Assembly: GCF_002277955.1 (NCBI RefSeq)
Contig: NZ_CP018477.1
Span: forward strand, 2,997,206-3,061,205
Reading direction: 5' to 3'
Length of the DNA: 64,000 bases
Origin: Thermogutta terrifontis
Lineage (GTDB): Bacteria > Planctomycetota > Planctomycetia > Pirellulales > Thermoguttaceae
Shown: positions 30,401 through 38,338 of the stretch, piece after piece
How positions within the stretch are numbered: the first letter of the stretch is position 1
Layout: each line of letters starts with the position of its first letter
Made by a program: the position numbers and the translations under genes
The notes under the pieces: model-generated
The model's input: only the letters and a program-made list of their open reading frames with translations
Told to the model about the DNA's origin: nothing
Database searches by the model: none

Positions 30401-30581
30401 CAAGGTTCTGCTCGAGAGCTTCTTTTGTGCGGAGTGATCCAGAGGCGATGCAACCGGCGCCAGTGCAGATACGAACTTCCCGACCCCCGTTCTGTTGCCA
30501 GGAACTGCGTTGTGTCCGAAGCTCGTCACGCCACTGGGTGAGCTGTTCAACACTTGTGATCCGTGGCCGGTTCATAGGCAT
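27426..30581 (-). CDS. Hydrogenase NuoF-like subunit fused to GltD-like FAD/NAD(P) module
   Basis: About 1051 residues. From the ATG at 30581: Cys39/44/76/80 form a thioredoxin-like [2Fe-2S] domain. Residues 130-545 are NuoF, with GLRGRGGAGF (188-197) and NADEGDPGAF for FMN/NADH, then ESCGKCVPC plus Cys526 for a [4Fe-4S]. A GltD-type Cys-rich linker spans about 556-635. AIIGAGPAGLTCAY (662-675) binds FAD, and VIVGGGNSAIDAA (793-805) with VVYRRNRE suggests NAD(P)H. The C-terminus carries CLRC. It would pass electrons between HydA and pyridine nucleotides. AGG lies before the start. The fused GltD part is the unusual feature. Confidence 0.9.
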   Translation of the reverse strand: MPMNRPRITSVEQLTQWRDELRTQRSSWQQNGGREVRICTGAGCIASGSLRTKEALEQNLAEMGIGEQWRIIGTGCMGPCFGGPVLMVEDIVYEHVRPEDTAQLVREHFLQGKIVERLTHRRPDGRHVARMEEIDFFKRQVKIVLRNCGEIDPTRIEDYIERDGYQALAKVLQHRNPDEVIETLRQSGLRGRGGAGFPTWRKWDAARRQADPIKYVVCNADEGDPGAFMDRSVLEGDPHSVIEGIAIAAATIGASRGFVYVRAEYPLAVERLQIAIAQAREAGLLGKNILGLGFDFDIEIRMGSGAFVCGEETALLTSIEGNRGEPRPRPPFPVEKGLWDHPTVLNNVETLANIPVIVLRGGEWYAQWGTPKSRGTKVFALAGGIKHAGLVEVPIGMPLGDLIYDIGGGTASGKPFKAAQIGGPSGGCVPRQHLNVPLDYESLAELGAIMGSGGLIVMDDDSCMVDVARYFLEFVQDESCGKCVPCRVGTKRMLEIMERICNGQGQEDDVERLIELGEMVKETSLCGLGQTASNPVLSTIRHFGAEYVEHIRDKHCRAGVCSAMVAAPCESACPANVDIPGFVALVAERRYAEAIRLHRERNPFAAVCSRVCFHTCEDKCRRASLDAPVAIRAIKRFMVDQEVTLQVPEIRENPKNAKKKIAIIGAGPAGLTCAYFLARLGYRPEVFEAEQRPGGMLVQAIPAYRLPREVVAREVRMIEQMGVEIITGMALGRDFTLSSLRAQGYDAVFLGVGAPQGAKLNIPGENAQGVEDALSFLRTYNIRGSVPVGRRVVIVGGGNSAIDAARTAIRLGAESVVVVYRRNREAMPAYEEEITEAEAEGVRLQLLTAPVEVLTEGGRVVGLKCVPVQLGEFDRSGRRRPKEAGEAFCIPADHILVAVGQTLDLDTLCGDVELRRNSRGFIDVDPVTGQTSQRWIFAGGDAVTGPASVVEAVAAGERAAVGIDMFLTGENHAFWREPHPVETSFDPDAEPEPTPREPLRLLPVERRRHNFDEVELPWPEPVAIRQARRCLRCDYGKRNMHQVVLHQLGEI

Positions 30582-30778
30582 GTAACCTGTTGGTGGCTTG
30601 TCCAAGACCGAAATTACAAAAGCCAAGACTCCGATACTTCGCGAAATTCCCTCATGATGTGGTGTCCGTCAGGAAAGCGCTTCCAGTCGAGAGCCACGAA
30701 AACGAAACACGATCTTCGCCGCTTTTTTCTCTCGTGGATTCTCCTGAAGTCCCAGAACCTCCACGGAAGCGGAAATGG

Positions 30779-31318
30779 TCATTTGTCCCCGTTGCGATAC
30801 TTCTGGAGGAGTTCACCAAGGCGGGACACCTTCACTCTTTGGTGAACGTCGTTGTCGATCATGATCACGGGAGCGAGGCCGCACGCACCAAAGCAACGGC
30901 CAACGTCCAGAGAGAAAGTGCGATCCGACGTCGTCTCGCCCACGTCGATCCCCAGTTCTTCCCGCAGCGCTGCCAGCACCTGCTTGCCCCCACGAACGTA
31001 ACACGCGGTCCCCAGACACACCCGAATCATATGCCGCCCGCGAGGCACCGTGTTGAAGAAAGAATAAAAGGTCACGACGCCGGTGACCTCGCTGAGAGGC
31101 TTGCCAAATGCCCGCGCAATCCGTTTCAAAACCGGCTCGGGCAGGTATCCGAAGATCGTCTGCGCCATCTGGAGCACGGGAATGAGGCCCCCCGGCACAT
31201 CGCGATACTGCGAGAGGATGTCGTCAAGCTGGGCGAGCTTTTCTTCTTCCGTAGCTTCCCCACAGAGACACCCTGAAGACGTGCCCGATACTGGCGTTCC
31301 AATTTTCTGTGTGTCCAC
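30779..31318 (-). CDS. Hydrogenase NuoE-like [2Fe-2S] subunit
   Basis: 179-residue thioredoxin-fold ferredoxin subunit, first gene of the hydrogenase operon. The helical N-terminal half ends in VTGVVTFYSFF. The [2Fe-2S] ligands are Cys101 and Cys106 (CLGTAC) and Cys142 and Cys146 (CFGAC). The family (NuoE, HydC, HndA) relays electrons between NuoF and the rest of the enzyme. About 200 bp without a gene separate it from the NuoF-GltD gene. The N-terminus has an extra CLC motif (17-19) of unknown meaning. Confidence 0.92.
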   Translation of the reverse strand: MDTQKIGTPVSGTSSGCLCGEATEEEKLAQLDDILSQYRDVPGGLIPVLQMAQTIFGYLPEPVLKRIARAFGKPLSEVTGVVTFYSFFNTVPRGRHMIRVCLGTACYVRGGKQVLAALREELGIDVGETTSDRTFSLDVGRCFGACGLAPVIMIDNDVHQRVKVSRLGELLQKYRNGDK

Positions 31319-31753
31319 GCGAATCCCTCCCGGCGTCTGACTCTTTAACCTGTTCCGCTCAATGAGTTGTGTCTCATATTGAAAAACTTACATCACTCTG
31401 CCGAACACGACCAGGAGCAATAGTCTCGTTTTTATTTGACAGATTGGGCAGATATTAATTCCTTTGCGTGACTAACGATCCCTGTTTCGCCAAATATATA
31501 CGTAGCAACTTTGCGACGGTTTGAACGGATTTGCCTGGGCACGACGAGCGTGCCCCTCCGATTCGCCGGAGGGACCTGCCTGTCAGGTCTGCTTTTCAAC
31601 TTCCGCACACCTCGTTTCTTCTGTCCCTGCGTCTTGCGACAGGCTTTCCTCCCGGGGAAAATCAGAGGCACAACCAGATGCTGCTGGCCGTAGCGCAGCG
31701 TGGTGCGCATGCCCCAATCTCCATCCCGCCACGCCGCATGGGAGATCATCAGG
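31319..31753. other. Divergent intergenic region holding one repeat element
   Basis: The 435-bp gap lies between the hydrogenase operon (minus) and the enolase-superfamily gene (plus) and should contain both promoters. The left third is AT-rich. The middle holds one copy of the hairpin repeat described separately. No coding frame is convincing. Confidence 0.5.
31536..31595 (+). repeat. Dispersed intergenic hairpin element, copy A
   Basis: Contains GGGCACG / CGTGCCC (31537-31543 and 31549-31555) as a 7-bp stem. At 31568-31595 a 28-nt block matches copy B at 26 positions and itself holds the CAGGTC-type stem. It lacks the third, long palindrome seen in copies B and C. Confidence 0.6.
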
Positions 31754-33124
31754 ATGAGCAAGATCACAGACATCCGCATTGTGCGTGTGAACACGAATAC
31801 CGAAGAATACGCCTACCGAACCCCAATGAAATTTGGCGGCCGGGTGGTGACCGACGTGACGCTGCGGAATGTCGTCATCGACGTGGAAACCCGGGGCGGA
31901 CGGCGGGCTCGGGGGTTCGGCTCCATGCCCGTGGGGAATGTCTGGGCCTGGCCAAGCCAAGAAGTGCCGCCCGACAAAACCCTTCAAGCAATGGTTCTTT
32001 TCGGCAGTCAGTTCCAGTCCTGGCTGGGCGAATACAAAGGTACCGGTCATCCTCTCGAAATAACCGAGGAATGGTCATCTGCCTACGACTATGTGGCGCG
32101 CTCAGTCGAGGAGCACCTGCGTCTTTCCGAACGAATGCCCCGTCTTGCCCAGCTCGTCGCAGCCAGTCCGTTTGAAGCCGCGCTCCATGACGCCTACGGC
32201 CGGGCCCTGGAACAGAACTCTTACAATGTGCTGGGCAAAGATTTTGTCAACGCAGATCTGTCACATCACCTGTCTGCAGAGTTCCGTGGCGAGTATCTCG
32301 ATCAATACACTTATCGGGAACCGAGGCCGCGGATGCCGCTCTATCACCTGGTGGGCGCGCTGGACCCCCTCACCGATGCGGATATCAAGGAACGTCTCAA
32401 CGACGGACTCCCGGAAACGCTCCCCGAGTGGATCACCTTCAATGGTCTCACGCACCTTAAGATCAAGCTCAACGGTGACGATCTTCGCTGGGATGTGGAA
32501 CGGGTCCTGGCGATCCACGCTGTGACCGCCGAGACGCAGCGCAAGCGCGGGTGCGACAGATGGTTCTACTCAGCCGACTTCAACGAACGCTGCCAGAACG
32601 TCGAATATGTCCTGGAATTCTTGACGCGGATCAAGGAGCGCTCGCCTGAGGCCTTCGAGCGTCTTCAGTATATCGAGCAGCCAACCCATCGCGATCTCCG
32701 TGCCCACCCCGAAAATCGGATGCACCGGGCAGCCGAGATCAAGCCCGTTGTGATCGATGAGTCTCTCGTGGATTTTGAAAGTCTTCTTCTCAGTCGCGAG
32801 ATGGGCTACTCGGGAGTTGCACTGAAGACCTGCAAGGGCCACTCGGAAGCCCTTCTCATGGCGGCAGCCGCGCAAAAATACAAACTGTTCCTGTGCGTGC
32901 AGGATCTCACGTGCCCGGGATATTCCTTCCTCCATTCGGCTTCGCTTGCCGCTCGCATCCCTGGCGTGGCTGCCATCGAAGGCAATGCCCGACAATACTG
33001 CCCGGCAGCCAATCGCGGCTGGGAGGATCGCTACCCTTCCATGTTCCGGATTACAGACGGAACCGTGGGAACGGCAGTTTTGAACGGGGTGGGCCTTGGT
33101 TTCGAACCACTCGCGTGGTTTTGA
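31754..33124 (+). CDS. Enolase-superfamily enzyme (mandelate racemase/muconate lactonizing type)
   Basis: About 456-residue TIM-barrel enzyme that abstracts a proton alpha to a carboxylate. KIKLNG supplies a KxK motif. Metal ligands are likely the Asp in YSADFNE, the Glu in YIEQP and the Asp in VVIDESL. LKTCKG provides a Lys on the opposite face. This pattern fits the MLE/epimerase-like subgroup more than mandelate racemase, but the reaction cannot be assigned. A GGAG site lies before the ATG at 31754. It is single, with no sugar-catabolic partner. Confidence 0.82.
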   Translation: MSKITDIRIVRVNTNTEEYAYRTPMKFGGRVVTDVTLRNVVIDVETRGGRRARGFGSMPVGNVWAWPSQEVPPDKTLQAMVLFGSQFQSWLGEYKGTGHPLEITEEWSSAYDYVARSVEEHLRLSERMPRLAQLVAASPFEAALHDAYGRALEQNSYNVLGKDFVNADLSHHLSAEFRGEYLDQYTYREPRPRMPLYHLVGALDPLTDADIKERLNDGLPETLPEWITFNGLTHLKIKLNGDDLRWDVERVLAIHAVTAETQRKRGCDRWFYSADFNERCQNVEYVLEFLTRIKERSPEAFERLQYIEQPTHRDLRAHPENRMHRAAEIKPVVIDESLVDFESLLLSREMGYSGVALKTCKGHSEALLMAAAAQKYKLFLCVQDLTCPGYSFLHSASLAARIPGVAAIEGNARQYCPAANRGWEDRYPSMFRITDGTVGTAVLNGVGLGFEPLAWF

Positions 33125-33233
33125 GGAGGCCTTCGCCAAGTTAGAGGCTCTCCCCAAGGTTCAATCACGGCTGACGGACTACACCTAAATAGTTGCTTCC
33201 GGTTGGTCTCACCGCGCCCGTCGAGCCACCTCA

Positions 33234-33746
33234 TCAGGTCGACTGACCCAGGAGTTGCTCCCGCGGGGCAGAAATCCCCTCCATACTGGGGAGCAATGCC
33301 AGGCCGACCTCGAGCGACAGATCGCCCCAATCGCATGTGAAGTGAATTGAAATGGGTGTGACGTTGGAGGGGAAGTGGACTTCGTGTTGTTTTCCCGTGA
33401 TCACGTTGGGCAAACTGACTGCCAGTTGGAACTCCTCGAGCTCGGCTTTGGCGCCCCCTGCCACCATGTTTGTGAGTTCCCCCACGGCATCCAGCACATC
33501 GTCATTGATTTCGGACATCTCCGTGCACAGGAGAGTCGAAGCGGCTTTGAGGGCCACCTCTCGGGATAAACTGAGAACCACTGCACCGACAGCTTTGCCC
33601 GTCAAGCCGATGACGCCGCTCACCTCGTGGCATGCCCGACAGTCCTCCTTCACCGTTAAACTCGTCCGCCGGACGGGACAGTTGAGCATCGTGGTAAACG
33701 TCTTCTGAAGTGATCGCATGAACGGATTGATCAATTCAGCCCGCAT
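33234..33746 (-). CDS. CheX-like chemotaxis phosphatase
   Basis: 170-residue protein of the CheC/CheX family, which dephosphorylates receiver domains such as CheY-P. The active-site ExxN motif is Glu90 and Asn93 in AVGELTNMVAGGAKAEL. The N-terminal half has the usual GLTGKAVGAVVLSLS strand pair. No CheA, CheY or chemoreceptor gene is adjacent; the nearest receiver proteins are at 54 and 59 kb. In genomes without motility, such proteins may act on other two-component systems. Confidence 0.85.
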   Translation of the reverse strand: MRAELINPFMRSLQKTFTTMLNCPVRRTSLTVKEDCRACHEVSGVIGLTGKAVGAVVLSLSREVALKAASTLLCTEMSEINDDVLDAVGELTNMVAGGAKAELEEFQLAVSLPNVITGKQHEVHFPSNVTPISIHFTCDWGDLSLEVGLALLPSMEGISAPREQLLGQST

Positions 33747-34866
33747 TGGTTCGCCTTTCGCGCCTCAGTGAGTCTCGTTCCGGACACCAACCCGTCCGGC
33801 AAAACAACTTTGGGGAAGCCAAAAACAACTAGCAGAGACCCGCTGTCCGATTCGCGTGGAGCATAGTTTCACCAAATCGCTCCGAGGCCATGCTCGGTTC
33901 TGTGATACTGAAATGTAGGCCAGCGTTCGAAGTACGGGAAGTGTTGTCGCTGTGCCTCAATATCATCCAAAAGGGGGGATCGCCCGCGTTTTTTGCATAA
34001 AAGGTAATTCTGGACCCATGCAGCCGTCCGGGAGACGCGTCAGACGATTCGGTAATGGCGGTCGACAAAACATAAGCATGGCAATCGCGAGGGTGCCATT
34101 GACCTGCACCGAAGAGATATACTCGACATGTGATCGAACTCTTGCACGGGCGATGCAACCAAATCAAGATAGCGCTCAGCTAGATTTTTCTGCCAACGAT
34201 GGATATACGGAGTTGAGGCCCATGGTCTGGAGCAAGTCTCGACCGTCCGCCTCCCCGCGGCCGAGCATTTGCCAGACCCACTGGGCCTGTTTTTGTCTGC
34301 CAACACCCTGTCTCCATCGCGCAGGTTCAACCGCAGGGGCTGTCCGATTCACAACGTGGCGGGTTTTCTTGCACTGCTGGCCGAAGTTTTCAGGAAGGGT
34401 CGAAAGGCACGCGCCGCAATAGGTGCGTTATTTCCGCGGTGCCCTGGCTCACCCCCAATTTCGCTTGCCGACAGGGACATGGACCCCCCAGAGGTTCGCG
34501 GGGGAGCGAGATTCAACTCGGAGGGACCTGCCGGTCAGGTCCGCTTTGCAAGCTTGGATAATCGATCTCACCGGTCGGGCTCCAATTCTTCGGTTCAGTT
34601 GCCGCTGAGACGGTAGGGGCAGTTCAGGAATTGCCCCTACAACCCACTGTGCCTGGGGAATGCCGTAGGGCTATGCAAAAGCAGGCAGCGGGGATGAACT
34701 GGCACCACGCCCGCTTCACGCCCAGCCCTGTGCCGGGTAAAATTGGGATTTTCCACAGGATTACACTGGACGTGCCCCAGCGCGCGGCAAATCCGCTTGG
34801 GGCATTGTCATCATGCCGGAGCATAGGCTATCAGTTGATTTCTCGAGAGAAGGTTGTTGTCGTTCC
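33747..34866. other. Long intergenic region with one repeat element
   Basis: About 1.1 kb without a credible gene. Small open frames (such as 33829-34167 minus and 33952-34422 plus) show no family motif or ribosome site. The sequence may include decayed coding DNA, but no protein can be recognised. The right part (34520-34640) is a repeat element. The rpmI-rplT promoter must lie near the right end. Confidence 0.5.
34520..34640 (+). repeat. Dispersed intergenic hairpin element, copy B
   Basis: The left part (34520-34547) matches copy A and forms a GGACCTG / CAGGTCC stem. The right part matches copy C: a shared GGTTCAGTTGCCG block, then a long palindrome at 34613-34640 whose arms are GTAGGGGCA(G)TTC and GAATTGCCCCTAC. 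Confidence 0.7.
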
Positions 34867-35061
34867 ATGCCCAAGCAAAAGACAAAGAAAGCCGCGGCAA
34901 AACGGTTTAAGATCACGGCCACGGGAAAGGTGAAACACCGAAGTGCCGGCACAAGCCACCTGGCGACGCGGAAGTCAAAAAAGCGGCGCCGGCAGCTTCG
35001 GGGAACGGATCTCCTTTCCAAAGTAGAGGCCAAGCGGATCATCCCGCTCATTCGTACCTGA
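34867..35061 (+). CDS. rpmI: 50S ribosomal protein L35
   Basis: 64-residue basic protein of the large ribosomal subunit. It starts MPKQKTKKAAAKRFKITATG and contains the family stretch HRSAGTSHLATRKSKKRRRQL. The ATG at 34867 gives the standard length; an in-frame start at 34813 would add a non-conserved leader. The partner rplT follows. The usual upstream infC is not here; repeat-bearing intergenic DNA is found instead. Confidence 0.96.
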   Translation: MPKQKTKKAAAKRFKITATGKVKHRSAGTSHLATRKSKKRRRQLRGTDLLSKVEAKRIIPLIRT

Positions 35062-35209
35062 TGGGCCCGTCGCCGAATAAAGGGCCATTCGTGGCGCAAT
35101 TGGGGAGTGGTGTCCGCACGCTTTGTTTGAGATTTTGCGGGACGGGCAGGGTTAAACGCCTTCAGGCTGCTGAAGGGGCCTGGTTCCCGCTTGCTGAGGG
35201 AGTCATACC

Positions 35210-35584
35210 ATGCGAACCAGAACGAGTGCAACGCGCAGACGCCGTATAAAAAAGCTCTTTCGTCGGGCAAAAGGCTTCGTAGGCGGACGCAGGCGACTCC
35301 TGAGAACTGTCAAGGAAACTCTGATTCGGGCAGGGGTCTACGCGTACCGGGACCGTCGGGTTCGGAAGCGCGAATTCCGCCGCTTGTGGATCACCCGCAT
35401 CAGTGCCGCCGTCCGTCAGCGAGGTATGCTGTACAGCCGATTTATCGATGGGCTGAAGAAGGCGGGTATCGAACTGGATCGAAAGAGCCTCGCCGAAATG
35501 GCGGTCAACGATCCCGAAGGGTTCGATCGGGTCGTCGAGCAAGCCAAGGCAGCGCTCCAGGCCGCCGGCTCACCGCTCTGGTAA
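35210..35584 (+). CDS. rplT: 50S ribosomal protein L20
   Basis: 124-residue rRNA-binding protein needed early in large-subunit assembly. The long basic N-terminal helix [15 protein letters not shown] and the C-terminal [21 protein letters not shown] are diagnostic. GAGGGAG precedes the ATG. It is co-transcribed with rpmI (148-bp gap) and ends at a strong terminator 92 bp downstream. Confidence 0.97.
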   Translation: MRTRTSATRRRRIKKLFRRAKGFVGGRRRLLRTVKETLIRAGVYAYRDRRVRKREFRRLWITRISAAVRQRGMLYSRFIDGLKKAGIELDRKSLAEMAVNDPEGFDRVVEQAKAALQAAGSPLW

Positions 35585-35676
35585 GGCGCGGCTGATTGTA
35601 CTAACGGATGGGACCCCGGCGAACCGAAGGCCGTAGTCCGCTAATGGCAGGGTTTGGAAGCAAAAACGATCACCAA

Positions 35677-35707
35677 AGGAGCAATTTAGTGGTTGCTCCT
35701 GTTTTTT
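35677..35707 (+). terminator. Rho-independent terminator after rplT
   Basis: AGGAGCAA and TTGCTCCT form a perfect 8-bp stem with an 8-nt loop, followed by GTTTTTT. It ends the ribosomal protein transcript before the convergent methyltransferase gene. Confidence 0.85.
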
Positions 35708-35787
35708 GCTATTGTGATACCCCGGGTACACGGATTCGCTTATCGGAGCAGCGGGGCGCTTTGTGTGTGGTCCGCGGGCGTGCGCTT

Positions 35788-36549
35788 TCACATCCCCGTC
35801 TTGATCACCACGGCATGGCCGTTGAGGTTATGCACGACCACCCGACCCGGCTGCCCGCGGAGACTCTCGACGAAGCGGGTCACTCCCGCGCACAGGCTGA
35901 ATCCATAATCGTCGAAAACAATAACCCCGCCGGGCGACAGCCTCGGCCAAACCCATGCGAAACACTCCGCTGCGGAGTCGTGGGTGTCCACATCAATATG
36001 GCAAAACCGAATGGGGCCAGGTGGAATCAAAGAGCCTGTTTCGTCCGGAAAAATTCCCGGAAGAATCTCGATGCGGGTAACCCCCAATTTCTCTGCAAGC
36101 TGCTCAACGATTTCGGGCGAGGCGTCCGCGTGTTCGCCTCCTTTGTAGAAAGTGTCGCTCTCCGAGGCCTTGACGACACCCCTGAATGTATCGCACAGGA
36201 AAATTGGGGAATCAATTCCCAGTTGCAGGGCACGATAGGCCAGGAGGACTCCTGTTCCGCCCCGCCAAACTCCCACTTCCAAAAGTATCCCCGCGACCGA
36301 GCGAACTTCCGCCAACAGCGTCCACAGTTCCCAGCACCGGTAGCGGTCCACGAGCGTGTGGTTGCGAATTTTTTCGTGAACCATTAAAAACTCATCATCG
36401 CCCAACCACGGGGCGTAATCGGCATACGGATGAATATCTTCGACGGGCGTGTGGCCGGCCGAAAAACGCGGGATGCGACGCACCTCGAGCCCAAAACTGC
36501 GGATAATCCCCTTCGCAAACTGCCGCCAGTTTGCCGATGTTTTGACCAT
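35788..36549 (-). CDS. TylF/MycF-like class I methyltransferase
   Basis: 253-residue SAM-dependent O-methyltransferase-like protein. The SAM-binding motif is LLEVGVWRGGTG, followed by IFLCDTF. HIDVDTHDSA provides the acidic metal/cofactor loop, and VIVFDDYGF the family's post-motif. Macrocin O-methyltransferases methylate sugar hydroxyls, so a glycan or small-molecule substrate is likely. No biosynthetic cluster surrounds it. Confidence 0.83.
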   Translation of the reverse strand: MVKTSANWRQFAKGIIRSFGLEVRRIPRFSAGHTPVEDIHPYADYAPWLGDDEFLMVHEKIRNHTLVDRYRCWELWTLLAEVRSVAGILLEVGVWRGGTGVLLAYRALQLGIDSPIFLCDTFRGVVKASESDTFYKGGEHADASPEIVEQLAEKLGVTRIEILPGIFPDETGSLIPPGPIRFCHIDVDTHDSAAECFAWVWPRLSPGGVIVFDDYGFSLCAGVTRFVESLRGQPGRVVVHNLNGHAVVIKTGM

Positions 36550-36855
36550 GCGAATTGCCTCTCTTCTTTATCTTCTCATCTGGAGTACTAGACCTGTCTG
36601 TCCTGTTTCCTGCCGCCCTGCTCATCGGCTCGTTACATGTCAAACTTTGACGATTTTTCAAATATCAGGCGATTAGTCATCATTGATTAATGGAATGGAA
36701 ATACGACAATCTCGAAGCTGGATTCCCCCGGAACCGGCGGTACAATGATGCGCGTCCCGGGTCTGCGGTTGGGTGTAAGCCCGCACCCGGGGAGTGATCG
36801 ACACAGGCTGAATGCGGCACTTGTCCTGAATGAGAGAAGCGAGGAGGTCCGGACC

Positions 36856-37737
36856 ATGATGAACGTTTCGCGACGAGCGTTTTTGGCAGGGATGGCGGCA
36901 GCGGGGAGCGCTGCTTTGGCGGGTCGGTGGACATTCGGCCACCCGCACATGCCCGACATTAAAAGCGGGGTGGATCGCATCACCCTGGGACGAACGGGTC
37001 TGAAGACTTCGGTGCTCGGTATCGGCACAGGCACCGTTGGAGGAAGTCAGCAACTGGCAATGGGCAGTGACAACTTCACCAAAATGGTCCGTCACGCCCT
37101 TGATCGCGGCATCCACTACATCGACACGGCCGATAACTACAGCACCCACATCTTTGTTCGTTTGGCGCTCCAGAAGGTGCCTCGAGAAAAGTATTTCATC
37201 CAAACCAAGACCCGCGCGAGAAGTGCCGAGGTCCTCCACGCCGATATCGAGCGGTTCCGCCGGGAACTCCGGGTGGACTATATTGACTCCGTCCTGATGC
37301 ATTGCATGACCACGCCCACATGGCCCACCGAGATGCGTCCCGTCATGGATGCACTCTACGAGGAAAAGCAGAAGGGACGGGTGAAAGCAGTGGGTGTTTC
37401 CTGCCACGGATGGGAGCCACTCGTTGCGTCCGTGGATGTCGATTGGGTGGACATTCAGCTCGCTCGGATCAACCCCTTCGGCATGAAGATGGACGGCAAG
37501 CCGGAAGATGTGGCGGCAGTCCTCAAGAAGATGCACGACGCTGGCCGGGGTATCATCGGGATGAAAATCTACGGGGAGACGGGCCTCAACTCCCGCGATG
37601 AGCGACTTCAATCTCTCAAGTACGTTTTGGGCCTGGGTTGTGTGGACTGTTTCACAATCGGTTTCACCAGCATTGAGCAGATCGACGAAACATTGAATCT
37701 GATCGAACAGGCGCTCCAGCAGGGAGTCCACGCCTGA
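36856..37737 (+). CDS. Tat-exported aldo/keto reductase
   Basis: About 293 residues. GAGGAGG precedes the ATG at 36856, and the leader NVSRRAFLAGMAAAGSAALAG is a twin-arginine signal. The barrel starts RITLGRTGLKTSVLGIGTG. DTADNY holds the catalytic Asp/Tyr, and the conserved Lys and His appear to lie in FIQTKTR and SVLMHCM. Downstream, GRGIIGMKIYGE and FTIGFTSIEQ match the family's cofactor loops. Exported AKRs with Tat signals are common in planctomycetes; the substrate is unknown. Confidence 0.86.
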   Translation: MMNVSRRAFLAGMAAAGSAALAGRWTFGHPHMPDIKSGVDRITLGRTGLKTSVLGIGTGTVGGSQQLAMGSDNFTKMVRHALDRGIHYIDTADNYSTHIFVRLALQKVPREKYFIQTKTRARSAEVLHADIERFRRELRVDYIDSVLMHCMTTPTWPTEMRPVMDALYEEKQKGRVKAVGVSCHGWEPLVASVDVDWVDIQLARINPFGMKMDGKPEDVAAVLKKMHDAGRGIIGMKIYGETGLNSRDERLQSLKYVLGLGCVDCFTIGFTSIEQIDETLNLIEQALQQGVHA

Positions 37738-38338
37738 CTCTCACGATCAGGTTGAAAACGCCGTGGGGGGCCGGGGTGAAAGCCGACCCCCCAATCTTTT
37801 TGGGGGGACGCCTTCCGCGACGTCGTTTTGTCCATTGCATACCCCGGGAAACAAAACAACTCCCCGGTTTGCTGCCGACATCGAGACTTTCCAAACTGTC
37901 CAGAAAAAACCGGAGGCCTGCCTCTTGCGTTACATGAACACTTTGTGCGTGTTCACTCCAATCAAAAACGATTCTTTTGCGCAGATTTGCTCCCGATTCG
38001 CGTTGTCCTATTGCTTAAACTCTGGCGTCGGGCTGTGAGCCAATGGCATTCCCGACCTCCCTCATCACCTTCGCAACCAATCCGCTTATAATCCATTGAT
38101 GTGGACAGGTAACTTGTGCCTGTAATAAACGGCACACATTGGGAGGGGCTCACACCCACTTGCAGGCCCCATGGTAGGTTGCGGTTGCAAGGGGTCGCGT
38201 CCGGGCGGGCTCTCCCTTGGTTTGGGAGGTCTGGTGCGCCTCCGATTGTTCGGACCAACTGGGGTCGCCGTGTTTGGGAAGGTCCCGATCCCGGTGGTGA
38301 CATCGCGATCAATTCCGGCAGTGGTTCAACAACTCGGT
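37738..38338. other. Intergenic region upstream of the respiratory operon
   Basis: The 601-bp gap begins with a terminator for the aldo/keto reductase and must contain the promoter of the ACIII-oxidase operon. The plus-strand frame from 38171 is continuous with actA but lacks homologous features before 38339. No RNA or repeat is seen. Confidence 0.5.
37764..37801 (+). terminator. Rho-independent terminator
   Basis: A GC-rich hairpin (TGGGGGGCCGG paired with CCGACCCCCCA, one mismatch) is followed by ATCTTTTT. It lies 26 bp after the aldo/keto reductase stop. Confidence 0.78.

Noticed and set aside
28740-30437. Long plus-strand open frame (565 codons) opposite the NuoF-GltD gene
   Set aside because: It is antisense to a well-supported conserved gene and shows no family motifs; GC-rich codon bias explains the open frame.
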